The notes under the pieces: generated by a model
What the model saw: the letters and a program-made list of their open reading frames with translations, nothing else
Told to the model about the DNA's origin: nothing
The model's database searches: none
Made by a program: the position numbers and the translations under genes
NCBI GenBank assembly: GCA_945867255.1
Contig: CAMBHV010000001.1
Location: forward strand, 1-34,807
DNA from: an uncultured Clostridia bacterium
GTDB lineage: Bacteria > Bacillota > Clostridia > Oscillospirales > Ruminococcaceae
Direction of reading: 5' to 3'
DNA: 34,807 bases
Part shown: positions 1 through 7,386 of the stretch, one piece after another
Layout of the letters: each line of letters starts with the position of its first letter
Position numbering within the stretch: the stretch's first letter is position 1

Positions 1-150
1 AACAAGGCAGGCATCCGGGCTCTCTCCCGGCTCAAATTTTCCGCCTACGCCCACCCACTTACCGGCGTTTTCGTCTTGTTCTTTTTTGTTGCGATGCAGC
101 ATAAGATAGCATCCGTCTTGCTCAAGGTAACACAGTGTCGTATTTTTCAT
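1..150 (-). CDS. NUDIX hydrolase (MutT/8-oxo-dGTPase type), N-terminal 50 residues only
   Basis: The reverse strand reads from an ATG at 150 to the window edge without a stop, giving 50 residues that begin MKNTTLCYLEQDGCYLMLHR. The run KWVGVGGKFEPGESPDACLV carries the start of the NUDIX box (G-K-F-E-P-G-E); the catalytic REXXEE part would lie beyond the edge. A GAAAGGGGG ribosome site sits about 8 bases upstream. NUDIX hydrolases cleave nucleoside diphosphates linked to another group; the LHRNKK and W-VGVGGK features resemble the MutT-like 8-oxo-dGTP diphosphatases common in Firmicutes. It is divergent from the epimerase gene at 253. The family is secure; the substrate is inferred because most of the protein is missing. 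Confidence 0.85.
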   Translation of the reverse strand, partial: MKNTTLCYLEQDGCYLMLHRNKKEQDENAGKWVGVGGKFEPGESPDACLV

Positions 151-211
151 GTGAATGGCCCCCTTTCAAAAATATTTTACACAAACAGGATGGCACAAAT
201 CATCCATCCAC

Positions 212-224
212 GGTATACTATACC
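212..224 (+). promoter_or_regulatory. 13-bp palindrome over a candidate -10 for the epimerase gene
   Basis: GGTATA, a central C, then TATACC form a perfect palindrome about 30 bases before the ATG at 253. TATACT within it (214-219) would serve as a -10, but no good -35 is visible 17 bases upstream. It may be an operator or only a symmetric -10. It lies in the 102-bp gap between divergent genes. Confidence 0.3.
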
Positions 225-252
225 ACAGCAAGCAAAATGAGAGGTGAGCATC

Positions 253-879
253 ATGCTGGAAGTAACAGCTGCCCAAATGAAACAACTGGAAGACAGGGCA
301 AACACCAATGGCCTTTCCTATGAAGATATGATGGAAAATGCAGGGCAGGCCGCGGCGCGCATCCTGCTGGAGTGCATGCCGGATTTTCGCACGGCTGCCA
401 TCTTGTGTGGAAAAGGGAATAACGGCGGAGATGGCTTCGTTGTAGCACGCAAGCTGTTCGAAGCAGGCCGCCGTGTATGCATCATTCTTACAGATGGAGC
501 TCCGGCCGGGCCTGGAGCGGCATATACCAATTACATGAGAGCTCGCAGGCTGTCCATTCCTCTTTTCTCTCTAGATGAAATACTTGGTCAGGAAGAGCGC
601 CTTATTCAAAACACCAACGTAATTGTGGATGCCGTAACAGGAACAGGGTTTCATGGGGAGCTTCGAAAAAATGCAAAAATGGCCGCGCAAATCGCAAACC
701 GCGCAAATGGATTTGTGATGGCACTGGATGTTCCCAGCGGCGTAGAAGCGGATACCGGCCGTGCAGCTGAGGGCGCCGTGCGCGCAAACCTTACCGTTAC
801 GTTTCATGCCAGAAAGCCTTGCCATCGCCTTTGCAAAGATCTCTGCGGGGATGTTCGCGTGGCACGCATCGGTATTTAG
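253..879 (+). CDS. nnrE: NAD(P)H-hydrate epimerase (YjeF N-terminal domain), stand-alone
   Basis: A 208-residue YjeF_N protein that epimerises R-NAD(P)HX to the S form so that a dehydratase can repair the damaged cofactor. The phosphate-binding signature GKGNNGGDG is at about residues 53-61, the conserved Asp is in VDAVTGTGFHG (about 126), and LDVPSGVEADTG follows near 157. I chose the ATG at 253 because GAGGTG lies 6 bases before it; the in-frame GTG at 244 overlaps that ribosome site. Many clostridia and E. coli fuse this domain to the ADP/ATP-dependent dehydratase (NnrD); here the protein ends right after the epimerase domain, so the dehydratase must be encoded elsewhere. A strong terminator follows 9 bases after the stop. 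Confidence 0.93.
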   Translation: MLEVTAAQMKQLEDRANTNGLSYEDMMENAGQAAARILLECMPDFRTAAILCGKGNNGGDGFVVARKLFEAGRRVCIILTDGAPAGPGAAYTNYMRARRLSIPLFSLDEILGQEERLIQNTNVIVDAVTGTGFHGELRKNAKMAAQIANRANGFVMALDVPSGVEADTGRAAEGAVRANLTVTFHARKPCHRLCKDLCGDVRVARIGI

Positions 880-887
880 TAACAGGT

Positions 888-919
888 AAAGGCGCTTTCC
901 CAAAAGGAAAGCGCCTTTC
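888..919. terminator. Bidirectional intrinsic terminator between nnrE and the EamA gene
   Basis: Arms AAAGGCGCTTTCC and GGAAAGCGCCTTT flank a short CAAAA loop, with A and T tracts at the outer ends. It lies between convergent stops at 879 and 921 and can serve both genes. Confidence 0.9.
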
Positions 920-920
920 T

Positions 921-1784
921 TTATGCCAGCTGTGCCAGCAAAATGGCTACAAACATGAAGATGCTACCAATTCCTTCGCGAAGAGAAAGCATTTCGTGCA
1001 AAATGATCCAGCCGAAAATCACGGCAAACACCGACTCCATACACAAAATCAAAGATGCAACCGTGGGGTCTGTATCCTTCTGCGCCACAATTTGCAGTGT
1101 ATAAGCCACACCCATGGTAAACACACCTGTATACAGAATGGGAACCGCTGCCGCACTCAAAGCCGCGACGGAAGGTTGCTCCGTCAGGAACGCCACGATC
1201 AACCCCAGGGAACCGGCGGTAACGAATTGTACAAAAGAAAGGCAAACTCCGTCCACCAAAGGTGAAAAATGGTCAATAACCAAAATGTGGAACGCAAACA
1301 TCACCGCGCCACTCAATACCAATGTATCCCCTGTGGAAAGGCGGAAAGAAGTGTCTGTGAAACACAAAAAGTATAAACCCACACAAGCCAGCGCCACGCT
1401 GATCCATAAAACCGGTTTGGGCCTCTTTTTCAAAAAAATGCCAAGCACCGGCACCAGCACCACGTACAGCGCGGTAAGGAACCCGGCCTTTCCGGCAGTG
1501 GTATATGCCATTCCCACCTGCTGCAAATAAGAACCGGTAAACATCAAAACGCCGCAGCACATCCCGCCGATGACTAATGTACGCCGAGACGTATCCGGCA
1601 CATAGCGACGAATGCGGTATATTGCAAGCGGAGCTAACACAAGCGAACCCAGCAACATACGGGAACCATTAAAAAAAGCCGGACTGATCACGTCCGCCCC
1701 AGCACTTTGTGCTACAAAGGACGAACCCCAGATCATGGCTGTCAGCAGTAGCAGCAGGTTGCCGCGCGCTTTTCTTGCCTTCAC
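921..1784 (-). CDS. DMT-superfamily transporter, EamA family
   Basis: A 287-residue, highly hydrophobic protein with the two-repeat EamA layout. It opens with KARKARGNLLLLLTAMIWGS (the first helix with the typical MIWGSSF) and the second repeat starts near DTLVLSGAVMFAFHILVIDH. The usual length is about 290 residues with ten helices. It is probably a metabolite or drug exporter; substrates vary widely and cannot be read from the sequence. The start is GTG at 1784, preceded by GAGGAGGAAGATTT; no ATG fits better. It has its own promoter and an unusually structured leader (1800-1895). It is convergent with nnrE. Confidence 0.9.
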   Translation of the reverse strand: MKARKARGNLLLLLTAMIWGSSFVAQSAGADVISPAFFNGSRMLLGSLVLAPLAIYRIRRYVPDTSRRTLVIGGMCCGVLMFTGSYLQQVGMAYTTAGKAGFLTALYVVLVPVLGIFLKKRPKPVLWISVALACVGLYFLCFTDTSFRLSTGDTLVLSGAVMFAFHILVIDHFSPLVDGVCLSFVQFVTAGSLGLIVAFLTEQPSVAALSAAAVPILYTGVFTMGVAYTLQIVAQKDTDPTVASLILCMESVFAVIFGWIILHEMLSLREGIGSIFMFVAILLAQLA

Positions 1785-1799
1785 AAATCTTCCTCCTCA

Positions 1800-1845
1800 C
1801 AAGCCGCCCACTTGCACGCAAAGGCGGCTTGCCCGCCATGCGGGC
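1800..1845 (-). promoter_or_regulatory. Two tandem GC-rich hairpins in the leader of the EamA transporter gene
   Basis: Read on the reverse strand, GCCCGC-ATG-GCGGGC forms one tight hairpin. It is followed at once by a hairpin with 9-bp arms CAAGCCGCC and GGCGGCTTG around a 14-base loop, ending 2-3 bases before the GAGGAGG ribosome site. An alternative pairing, GGCGG with CCGCC across GCAAG, would be incompatible with both. The arrangement resembles a translational switch or attenuator. No T tract follows, so it is not a terminator. It does not match a riboswitch class I recognise. Confidence 0.5.
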
Positions 1846-1865
1846 AAAATTAAGCTGCATGAAAT

Positions 1866-1895
1866 AGTGTACCGTATTTCAGGCGAAATGTACAC
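1866..1895 (-). promoter_or_regulatory. Predicted promoter of the EamA gene with a palindrome between -35 and -10
   Basis: On the reverse strand a -35 TGTACA (1889-1894) and a -10 TACACT (1866-1871) are 17 bases apart. The region is an interrupted palindrome: outer arms GTGTAC/GTACAC and inner arms ATTTC/GAAAT around a 4-base centre (1867-1895). This is the usual geometry of a repressor operator. No regulator gene is adjacent, so the binding protein is unknown. Confidence 0.5.
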
Positions 1896-2009
1896 CCCCG
1901 TTTTCCGCAAGAAAATCGCACTGCCTTGCGAAATTCACCCCGGGTGAGTACAATAAAAACAAAAGCAACCGGTTATCACCCGGGCATACAAGAAGAACGC
2001 CATCTGCTT

Positions 2010-2558
2010 TCAGCGCACCCATTCTTTCCTGTGCTCTTTTAAATACTGACGCACATGGGCAAATGTCTTCTCTTCTCCTTCATCCCGCAACATGCGAAGC
2101 CAACTCTCCAAAAGTTCTCTTGTTTCATCATGGATGAGATAGACGTCTCTGGCATGCATATAGTAATCATACGCCGCCGCGTCTGTATAGTCGCTTCGTA
2201 AATAGGTTTTGGAAGCGGCAACGCGGTCACAAAACATTTCTGCCACATAATTCACCGGCATCCGGATTCCGGCATAGCGGTGTGTGCCGTCCGTTACATA
2301 GTCTGTCCAGTATTCCAGATGATGCTTATTGCGCCCTTTATGATGCAGCCATGCGCGGCTGTAACCCAACGCCCGGCGTTCCGCATTATTGGGGCTTTCA
2401 AATCCCTGATAATATTTTACACCAGCCAGAAATTCCACGGGTGCATATTTGGAAAGGTCGTGCAAAAGGCCCTGGCGATAAAGCCCCACTCGAAAACAAT
2501 GCTGCATCACCAGGCGCTTGTGATGGTTTATGGTAGAAAAATGTCCCCAGAAATTCAC
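2010..2558 (-). CDS. DUF5662 family protein with histidine-rich HD-like motifs
   Basis: A 182-residue protein matching, from memory of the family, the DUF5662 proteins of Firmicutes. Conserved elements are CFRVGLYRQGLLHDLSKY (His33-Asp34), WLHHKGRNKHHLEYW (His72, 73, 79, 80) and a later D-R-V-A-A-S-K motif. The regularly spaced His and Asp residues suggest a metal-binding, HD-domain-like alpha-helical fold, possibly a phosphohydrolase; no reaction is established. The start is GTG at 2558 with AAGGAAGGG 9 bases upstream; an ATG inside the spacer is followed at once by a stop. It is divergent from the DJ-1 gene across a 92-base gap. No clear terminator follows. Confidence 0.85.
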   Translation of the reverse strand: MNFWGHFSTINHHKRLVMQHCFRVGLYRQGLLHDLSKYAPVEFLAGVKYYQGFESPNNAERRALGYSRAWLHHKGRNKHHLEYWTDYVTDGTHRYAGIRMPVNYVAEMFCDRVAASKTYLRSDYTDAAAYDYYMHARDVYLIHDETRELLESWLRMLRDEGEEKTFAHVRQYLKEHRKEWVR

Positions 2559-2650
2559 GTCTTACATCCCTTCCTTATACGATCGTTTTTATTGTATCAC
2601 GCTTTGCCCGCGAAGAAAAGCGCACGGGCAGAAAGGAGTTTATCATCAAG

Positions 2651-3202
2651 ATGGAAAAAACATGTGTATTTCTCGCTGACGGTTTTGAAGAGGGGGAAGC
2701 ATTGATCCCTGTTGACCTTCTCCGGCGTGCTGGCGCGCACGTAACAATGGCAAGCATTTCTTCTTCTCTGGCCGTACAGGGCTCGCATGGCATCACCGTG
2801 CAGGCAGATGCCTTGGCAAGCAGTCTTTCGCTGGATGAATTTGGCCTGCTTGTTTTGCCCGGTGGAATGCCGGGCACACTGAATTTGTTGAAAAGCGAAT
2901 TGGTAAAACAAACGGTGCTGCAGTTTGCACAGAAAGAAAAATGGGTGGCCGCCATATGTGCCGCCCCCAGCATCTTGGGTGAACTGGGGCTTCTACAAGG
3001 CAGAAAAGCCACATGTTACCCCACTGCAGAAGAAAAGTGTACCGGCGCACTCCTCACACGGGAAGAAGTTTGCACAGATGGCCATTTCATCACTGGCCGT
3101 GGCCTCGGCGCAGCCATCCCGTTTGCTCTGACATTGGTAAATGTTGTCGCCGGCCCGGCTGATCGTCAGCGCATCAAGGACGCTATCGTATATCCATACT
3201 GA
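2651..3202 (+). CDS. DJ-1/PfpI family protein (YajL/ThiJ-like)
   Basis: A 183-residue DJ-1 superfamily protein. The nucleophile-elbow Cys is Cys103 in WVAAICAAPSILG and the supporting Glu is Glu16 in GFEEGEAL, aligning with human DJ-1 Cys106 and Glu18. GRGLGAAIPFAL near the end is the usual C-terminal motif. Members have been linked to protein deglycation, glyoxalase activity or oxidative-stress chaperoning; which applies here cannot be told. The ribosome site AAAGGAG is about 12 bases before the ATG, slightly long, but no nearer in-frame start exists. It is a single-gene unit. Confidence 0.92.
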   Translation: MEKTCVFLADGFEEGEALIPVDLLRRAGAHVTMASISSSLAVQGSHGITVQADALASSLSLDEFGLLVLPGGMPGTLNLLKSELVKQTVLQFAQKEKWVAAICAAPSILGELGLLQGRKATCYPTAEEKCTGALLTREEVCTDGHFITGRGLGAAIPFALTLVNVVAGPADRQRIKDAIVYPY

Positions 3203-3350
3203 AACTTGTCTGTGTCAACCGGTCACCTTATAAGCGACCGCTTATTTCCCATGGACAAGCACCACTTCCGTATGACCATTTCGTGTTGGCGCAATTATTC
3301 TGCACGGGTTTTAATCGTACCCGTAAAAACATTTCATGCTTGGCTGTATA

Positions 3351-3395
3351 AATAAAAGCGCGTCGCTCTGAACAAAGCGCCGCGCTTTCATTTAT
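3351..3395. terminator. Bidirectional terminator between the DJ-1 and acetyltransferase genes
   Basis: Arms AAAGCGCG (3355-3362) and CGCGCTTT (3381-3388), with extra inner pairing, are flanked by AAATAAAA and TCATTTATTT. The rest of the 245-bp gap (3203-3447) holds two weaker hairpins: ATAAGC/GCTTAT near 3230 and ACGGGT/ACCCGT at about 3304-3324, the latter followed by an A tract. I saw no gene there. Confidence 0.75.
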
Positions 3396-3447
3396 TTGTA
3401 TCCTGGTACAAACTTGCATGCCATTTTGCACACCGGCACACATTCTT

Positions 3448-4008
3448 CTATTCGGCTTCGTTCAGCTTAACCATATGGATATGGTCTTCCCACACACCAT
3501 TGATTTTCAAGTATCTTCTGGCTAATCCTTCTGATACAAAACCATTTTTCTCAACCACACGCAGCGATGCTTTGTTGCGTGGCATGATGTTGGCCTCTAT
3601 GCGGTGCAACCCCAATTGTTTAAATGCATACTGAACCACAAGATGCACCGCATCTGTCATATATCCGTTGTTTTGACACCTCATATCCATCTTATAACCA
3701 AGAAATGCGTTGTAAAATGCTCCCCGCACTATTTCATTCAGCCCAATGCAACCAATCAATTCCTGCGGGCAACTTTTCCGTTCCAAATAAAATCGACACG
3801 CTTTTTGCTCCTGCGCCGCCTGCTGTTCCTGGCGCAACACTTGCTGCTGGCCTTCCAAAGTGAAAAAAGCTGGTGGGCGTTTTGGCTCAAATGGGCTCAG
3901 GAAGTCCCTGTTTCGAATGTAAAATTCCACACATCGCGGTGCCAATGCCTCTTCCGCAGGTACAAGGCGCAGCCTGTCATCCTCCAACACCGGGCATTGC
4001 CGCAACAT
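3448..4008 (-). CDS. GNAT family N-acetyltransferase (RimJ/RimL type)
   Basis: A 186-residue acetyltransferase. It starts PVLEDDRLRLVPAEE, the N-terminal strand typical of RimJ/RimL-like enzymes, and contains QELIGCIGLNEI, GYKMDMRCQNNGYMTDAV (acetyl-CoA loop region), LGLHRIEANIMPRNKASLRV and VEKNGFVSEGLARRYLKING. These enzymes acetylate amino groups of proteins or small molecules; the substrate is unknown. Its ATG lies 32 bases inside the end of fruK, and its ribosome site AAGGAGAGG is within fruK coding sequence, so the two are co-transcribed and probably translationally coupled. An acetyltransferase is unusual where a fructose PTS permease gene would be expected. Confidence 0.88.
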   Translation of the reverse strand: MLRQCPVLEDDRLRLVPAEEALAPRCVEFYIRNRDFLSPFEPKRPPAFFTLEGQQQVLRQEQQAAQEQKACRFYLERKSCPQELIGCIGLNEIVRGAFYNAFLGYKMDMRCQNNGYMTDAVHLVVQYAFKQLGLHRIEANIMPRNKASLRVVEKNGFVSEGLARRYLKINGVWEDHIHMVKLNEAE

Positions 4009-4939
4009 GCAAGAACCTCTCCTTTTCTTTTTGTGTATGAATCATGTCCATCACCGCATTGATCTGCTCACGTGTGGCAAGCCCGGCAGAAAAGGCTGTA
4101 GCACTGCCTGCGGCAACACCATATTCCAGTGCGCGCGTGTAATTGCCTGTTTCAAGCATCCCGGCCAAAAAACCTGCCACCATGGCATCGCCTGCCCCTA
4201 CAGAGTTTTGAACCGAGCCCTTTGGTGCATTCATAAAGCAATATTCACCATTTTCATCCAATAGCATAGCCCCGTTTTCCGCCATGGAAACCAGCACATT
4301 CCGCGCCCCCTGACACTGCAATTTCTGCGCACAGGCATAAACATCTTGAACAGATTCCAACCGCGTGCCGAACAGTTCACCCAGTTCAATATGATTTGGC
4401 TTTACAAGAAATGGGCGATGCCCCAGGGCTCTGTTCAAAAGCTCCTTCTCTGCATCTACCACCGTAAGCACACCTTGCTTACACACACGTGCCAGCATAT
4501 GTTCATAGATATCGGAAGGTACGGAAGCAGGCACGCTGCCGGCAAGTACAAGAATGTCATTTTGCTTCAGTGCATCCAGTTTCTGAAACAACTGCTCCAG
4601 CGCAGACGATTCTACTACGGGCCCCTGCGCATTGATCTCGGTTTCACATCCGGATTTCAATTTGACATTGATGCGTGTATTCCCCTGTTCCAGATGTACA
4701 AAATCTGTGTGCATTCCCTGTTCTGCAAGGCCGCACTCCAGTGCGTGGCCTGTAAACCCGGCCACAAAACCAAGAGCCGTACTTTCCACCCCGAATTCAC
4801 GCAGCACCCGGGAGACATTAATTCCCTTTCCGCCGAATTGAAGTTCTTCCTGTGTGGTGCGGTTTATGCCCCCCTCCTTCAGGCATGGCAGATGCATCAC
4901 ATAATCCAGTGCCGGGTTCAATGTGACGGTGTAGATCAT
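3977..4939 (-). CDS. fruK: 1-phosphofructokinase (PfkB family)
   Basis: A 320-residue PfkB sugar kinase that phosphorylates fructose 1-phosphate to fructose 1,6-bisphosphate. It begins MIYTVTLNPALDYVMHL, typical of FruK/LacC proteins. GGKGINVSR (36-44) is the sugar-phosphate motif, KPN is at 180-182, and the anion-hole/catalytic motif GAGD is at 248-251 with Asp251 as the base. Its ATG overlaps the fruR stop by 4 bases (ATGA), indicating translational coupling. FruK is preferred over tagatose-6-phosphate kinase because a DeoR regulator precedes it, as in bacterial fru operons. No fruA permease gene is present nearby. Confidence 0.9.
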   Translation of the reverse strand: MIYTVTLNPALDYVMHLPCLKEGGINRTTQEELQFGGKGINVSRVLREFGVESTALGFVAGFTGHALECGLAEQGMHTDFVHLEQGNTRINVKLKSGCETEINAQGPVVESSALEQLFQKLDALKQNDILVLAGSVPASVPSDIYEHMLARVCKQGVLTVVDAEKELLNRALGHRPFLVKPNHIELGELFGTRLESVQDVYACAQKLQCQGARNVLVSMAENGAMLLDENGEYCFMNAPKGSVQNSVGAGDAMVAGFLAGMLETGNYTRALEYGVAAGSATAFSAGLATREQINAVMDMIHTQKEKERFLHVAAMPGVGG

Positions 4940-5685
4940 GCCTGTACCTCCTTGATCACGGTAAACTGGCGATATGCCTCATCGGGGAGATAATCCGTAA
5001 TAATATGTGCCTGTTCCAGTGAGCATACCGTAATCGCAGAAGCTTTTCCGAACTTGGTAGAATCCGCCAATACATAACTGGCAAATGCCCTTTGCACCGC
5101 TTTTTCCTTAATGCATGCTTCTTCTGTATCCGGGGTCGTATAGCCTCGTTCCACAGAAATTCCATTCATACCAAGAAATGCCTTGGTAAAATTGTAGTTG
5201 GCCAGCATCCCCAATGCTACACCCCCTACCACAGCTTGGGTACGTGGCTTGAGCAGCCCGCCTAACACATAAGCACGCAACCCCTGTTCCACCATACGCC
5301 GCGCACATGCTACCCCGTTTGTAACAAAAGTAGCCTTGGAATCCGTCAGGTATTCCACCATGTGAAGCGTTGTAGTGCCTGCATCCAGAAACACCAGATC
5401 ATCATCCTGTATCATTCCCGCGGCATAACGGGCAATGGCGTCCTTCTGTGGCACTTGAAGACGTTCTCTGGTATGAACATCTGCCTCCTGCGCCTCAAAA
5501 AGCGGGCGCACTGCCACCGCACCGCCATGCACCTTGCGCAAGCACCCCTGACGCGCAAGTTCGGTAAGATCTCGACGTATGGTAGGTTCTGACGCACCGG
5601 TCATCACACATAATTCTGCCACACTGGCTGCACGATGTCTTGTAAGATATTCCACAATCCTGTCAAACCGTTGCTGCGCCATCAT
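4936..5685 (-). CDS. fruR: DeoR/GlpR family transcriptional regulator, probable fructose-operon repressor
   Basis: A 249-residue DeoR-family repressor. The N-terminal winged helix (about 1-57) includes RFDRIVEYLTRHRAASVAEL and SEPTIRRDLTELARQG followed by LRKVHGGA. The rest is a DeoR sensor domain with VFLDAGTTTLHMVEYL and FVTNGVACA, motifs that bind phosphorylated sugars. Fructose 1-phosphate is the likely effector given the overlap with fruK. AAGGAG is about 12 bases before the ATG at 5685; an ATG closer to it runs into a stop after three codons. The promoter carries tandem repeats suggesting autoregulation. Confidence 0.87.
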   Translation of the reverse strand: MMAQQRFDRIVEYLTRHRAASVAELCVMTGASEPTIRRDLTELARQGCLRKVHGGAVAVRPLFEAQEADVHTRERLQVPQKDAIARYAAGMIQDDDLVFLDAGTTTLHMVEYLTDSKATFVTNGVACARRMVEQGLRAYVLGGLLKPRTQAVVGGVALGMLANYNFTKAFLGMNGISVERGYTTPDTEEACIKEKAVQRAFASYVLADSTKFGKASAITVCSLEQAHIITDYLPDEAYRQFTVIKEVQA

Positions 5686-5762
5686 ACCGGCATCGCGCTC
5701 CTTTTCGTTTTCCTGCTTTCAGCTTTACATAACTTCCCATCGTACATCGAACACTTTTTATC

Positions 5763-5793
5763 ATAATACAATAAAAATCAAATTCAATCAAAC
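5763..5793 (-). promoter_or_regulatory. fruR-fruK promoter with tandem TTTGATT repeats
   Basis: On the reverse strand a -35 TTGATT (5786-5791) and a -10 TATTAT (5763-5768) are separated by exactly 17 bases. The heptamer TTTGATT occurs twice with starts 10 bases apart, over the -35 and the spacer. Same-face direct repeats of this kind are plausible DeoR-family operator half-sites. The promoter call is strong; the operator is inferred. Confidence 0.65.
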
Positions 5794-5799
5794 CCGTTC

Positions 5800-5840
5800 A
5801 AAAAAAGAATGCCTCCCGCGTACTTTTACGCGAGAGGCAT
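5800..5840 (-). terminator. Terminator of the CNNM/CBS gene
   Basis: On the reverse strand GCCTCTCGCGTA and TACGCGGGAGGC form a stem (one mismatch) with a four-base loop, followed by a run of seven T. It lies directly after the stop at 5844 and upstream of the fruR promoter. Confidence 0.92.
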
Positions 5841-5843
5841 AGC

Positions 5844-7181
5844 TCACTCTTTTTCCACGTTTGTCGAAGGCGCAACGTCCTCTGCAGTTAATCGCTCAAT
5901 CTTCAATCGCTCGATACAGCGCTGATTTGCATCCAAAATTGTGCATACCCATCGATTGGAACATAGCGGAATCTTCTCACCCTTTTCCGGAATGCGCCCC
6001 AATTGATTTGTGATAAACCCATTCAACGTTTCTGAGTCATCATTGGCAAACAGGTCGCTGCCCAAAATGTGTTCTACCTCGTCAATATCTGCCTCGCCAT
6101 CCATTTCCCAACTGTTTTGCGAAAGTTGTACGATGCCGCACTCTCCATCGTGGCCGTCATCAATCGTACCCACGATTGCCTCCAGAAGGTCCTCCATTGT
6201 TACAATGCCTTCTGTCCCACCATATTCGTCCACTACTACCGCCATCCGCTGTTTTTGAGCCTTGAACTCTCGCAGCAATTCGCTGCAATGCATGCTTTGC
6301 GGCACATACAGCACCGGGCGCATCAGGTCCCTGGCCATTTTTTTGCCATCATCTTCACCATTCAGTACCGGAATCAGGTCTTTTACATAGATTGCACCCT
6401 CAATATCATCCAGGTCTTGCCCATATACAGGAAGGCGCGAATAGTGCTGCCGGTTCTGCAGCGCCACCAGCGTGGCAATTGGTGCCGTACTTTTGACAGC
6501 CACGATATCGGTGCGATGTGTCATCACTTCGCTTACCCGCAGATCATCAAACTCAAAAATGTTTTCTATCATGGCGCGCTCATGCGGTTCCAGCGCACCG
6601 GCCTCTTCCCCGGCCTCCACCATCATCAGAATATCTTCCTCGTCCACCGCTTCTTCCGTCTGGCCGGCTCCAATGCCAAACAGTTTCAGCACAAGGTTTG
6701 TGGAGAATGCAAGGAAGCGCACAAACGGCCTGCACACACGGTACATGCCCCACACCACACCCACTGTGTTCAACGCAACCACGTCCGGGTCTTTCATGGC
6801 AACACGCTTGGGCACAAGTTCTCCTAAAATAAGGGTGAAATAGGAAATGATAATGGTGATCACCACCAGCACTACGCTGCGAAGCACTGCCGGTGGCAAC
6901 GGCAAAAAGGAAAGCACCCCCGCCACGGGCCCTGCAAAATTATCTGCCGCCACAGCAGAGTTTAAAAAGCCGGACAGCGTTACACCCACCTGGATGGTTG
7001 CCAGAAAATCAGAGGGTGATTCTGTGATGGCAAGCAGCTTTTTTGCAGATTTATTGCCCTGCTCTGCCAGGCGCTTCATTTTCTGCGTATTGATAGAGAT
7101 AATGGCAATCTCGCTCATAGCAAAAAATGCGTTGATAAAAACCAGGATGCCAATCAGTACAATACTGGGCCATATGTCCAT
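5844..7181 (-). CDS. CNNM/CorB-like membrane protein with CBS pair (hemolysin C family, UPF0053)
   Basis: A 445-residue protein with the full family architecture. The N-terminal CNNM transmembrane domain (about 1-170) contains FFAMSEIAIIS and LILGELVPKRVA. A CBS pair (about 210-335) starts at VSEVMTHRTDIVAV and ends VVDEYGGTEGIVTMEDLLEAIVG. The CorC_HlyC domain is about 345-430. Bacterial CorB homologues transport or sense Mg2+ and bind ATP-Mg through the CBS pair; the older label hemolysin is misleading. It sits in the cytoplasmic membrane. The ATG at 7181 has AGAGG about 14 bases away, a loose fit, but residues directly after it form the expected first helix. It is a single gene with its own terminator. 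Confidence 0.92.
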   Translation of the reverse strand: MDIWPSIVLIGILVFINAFFAMSEIAIISINTQKMKRLAEQGNKSAKKLLAITESPSDFLATIQVGVTLSGFLNSAVAADNFAGPVAGVLSFLPLPPAVLRSVVLVVITIIISYFTLILGELVPKRVAMKDPDVVALNTVGVVWGMYRVCRPFVRFLAFSTNLVLKLFGIGAGQTEEAVDEEDILMMVEAGEEAGALEPHERAMIENIFEFDDLRVSEVMTHRTDIVAVKSTAPIATLVALQNRQHYSRLPVYGQDLDDIEGAIYVKDLIPVLNGEDDGKKMARDLMRPVLYVPQSMHCSELLREFKAQKQRMAVVVDEYGGTEGIVTMEDLLEAIVGTIDDGHDGECGIVQLSQNSWEMDGEADIDEVEHILGSDLFANDDSETLNGFITNQLGRIPEKGEKIPLCSNRWVCTILDANQRCIERLKIERLTAEDVAPSTNVEKE

Positions 7182-7351
7182 ATTATAACATTCTACCTCT
7201 TTCTGTTAATATACATCATTCTTTTCGAACGCGCTGTGCACACCCACAGCAAAATATATGGCTGCATCTTCACAATTTCTTACATATGGCGCAATCATAT
7301 CAAAAACACGCAACCTCGTCAAGAAAAGTTCTGTGTTCATACCTGTAACAG

Positions 7352-7382
7352 AAAAGGGCTCTGCTGGTGCAGAGCCCTTTTT
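7352..7382 (-). terminator. Terminator of the SGNH hydrolase gene
   Basis: Arms AAAAGGGCTCTGC and GCAGAGCCCTTTT enclose a four-base loop, with a T tract in the reverse direction. It begins five bases after the hydrolase stop. The remaining 170 bases up to 7181 show only a small hairpin (GCTGTG/CACAGC near 7232-7250) and no gene. Confidence 0.92.
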
Positions 7383-7386
7383 ATAT

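Noticed and set aside
1785..1865. Guanidine-II (mini-ykkC) riboswitch before the EamA gene
   Set aside because: Two small hairpins are present, but their loops lack the conserved ACGR sequence.
3228..3443. A 71-codon reverse frame downstream of the acetyltransferase gene
   Set aside because: It crosses the terminator hairpin, has no ribosome site and no resemblance to a known family.
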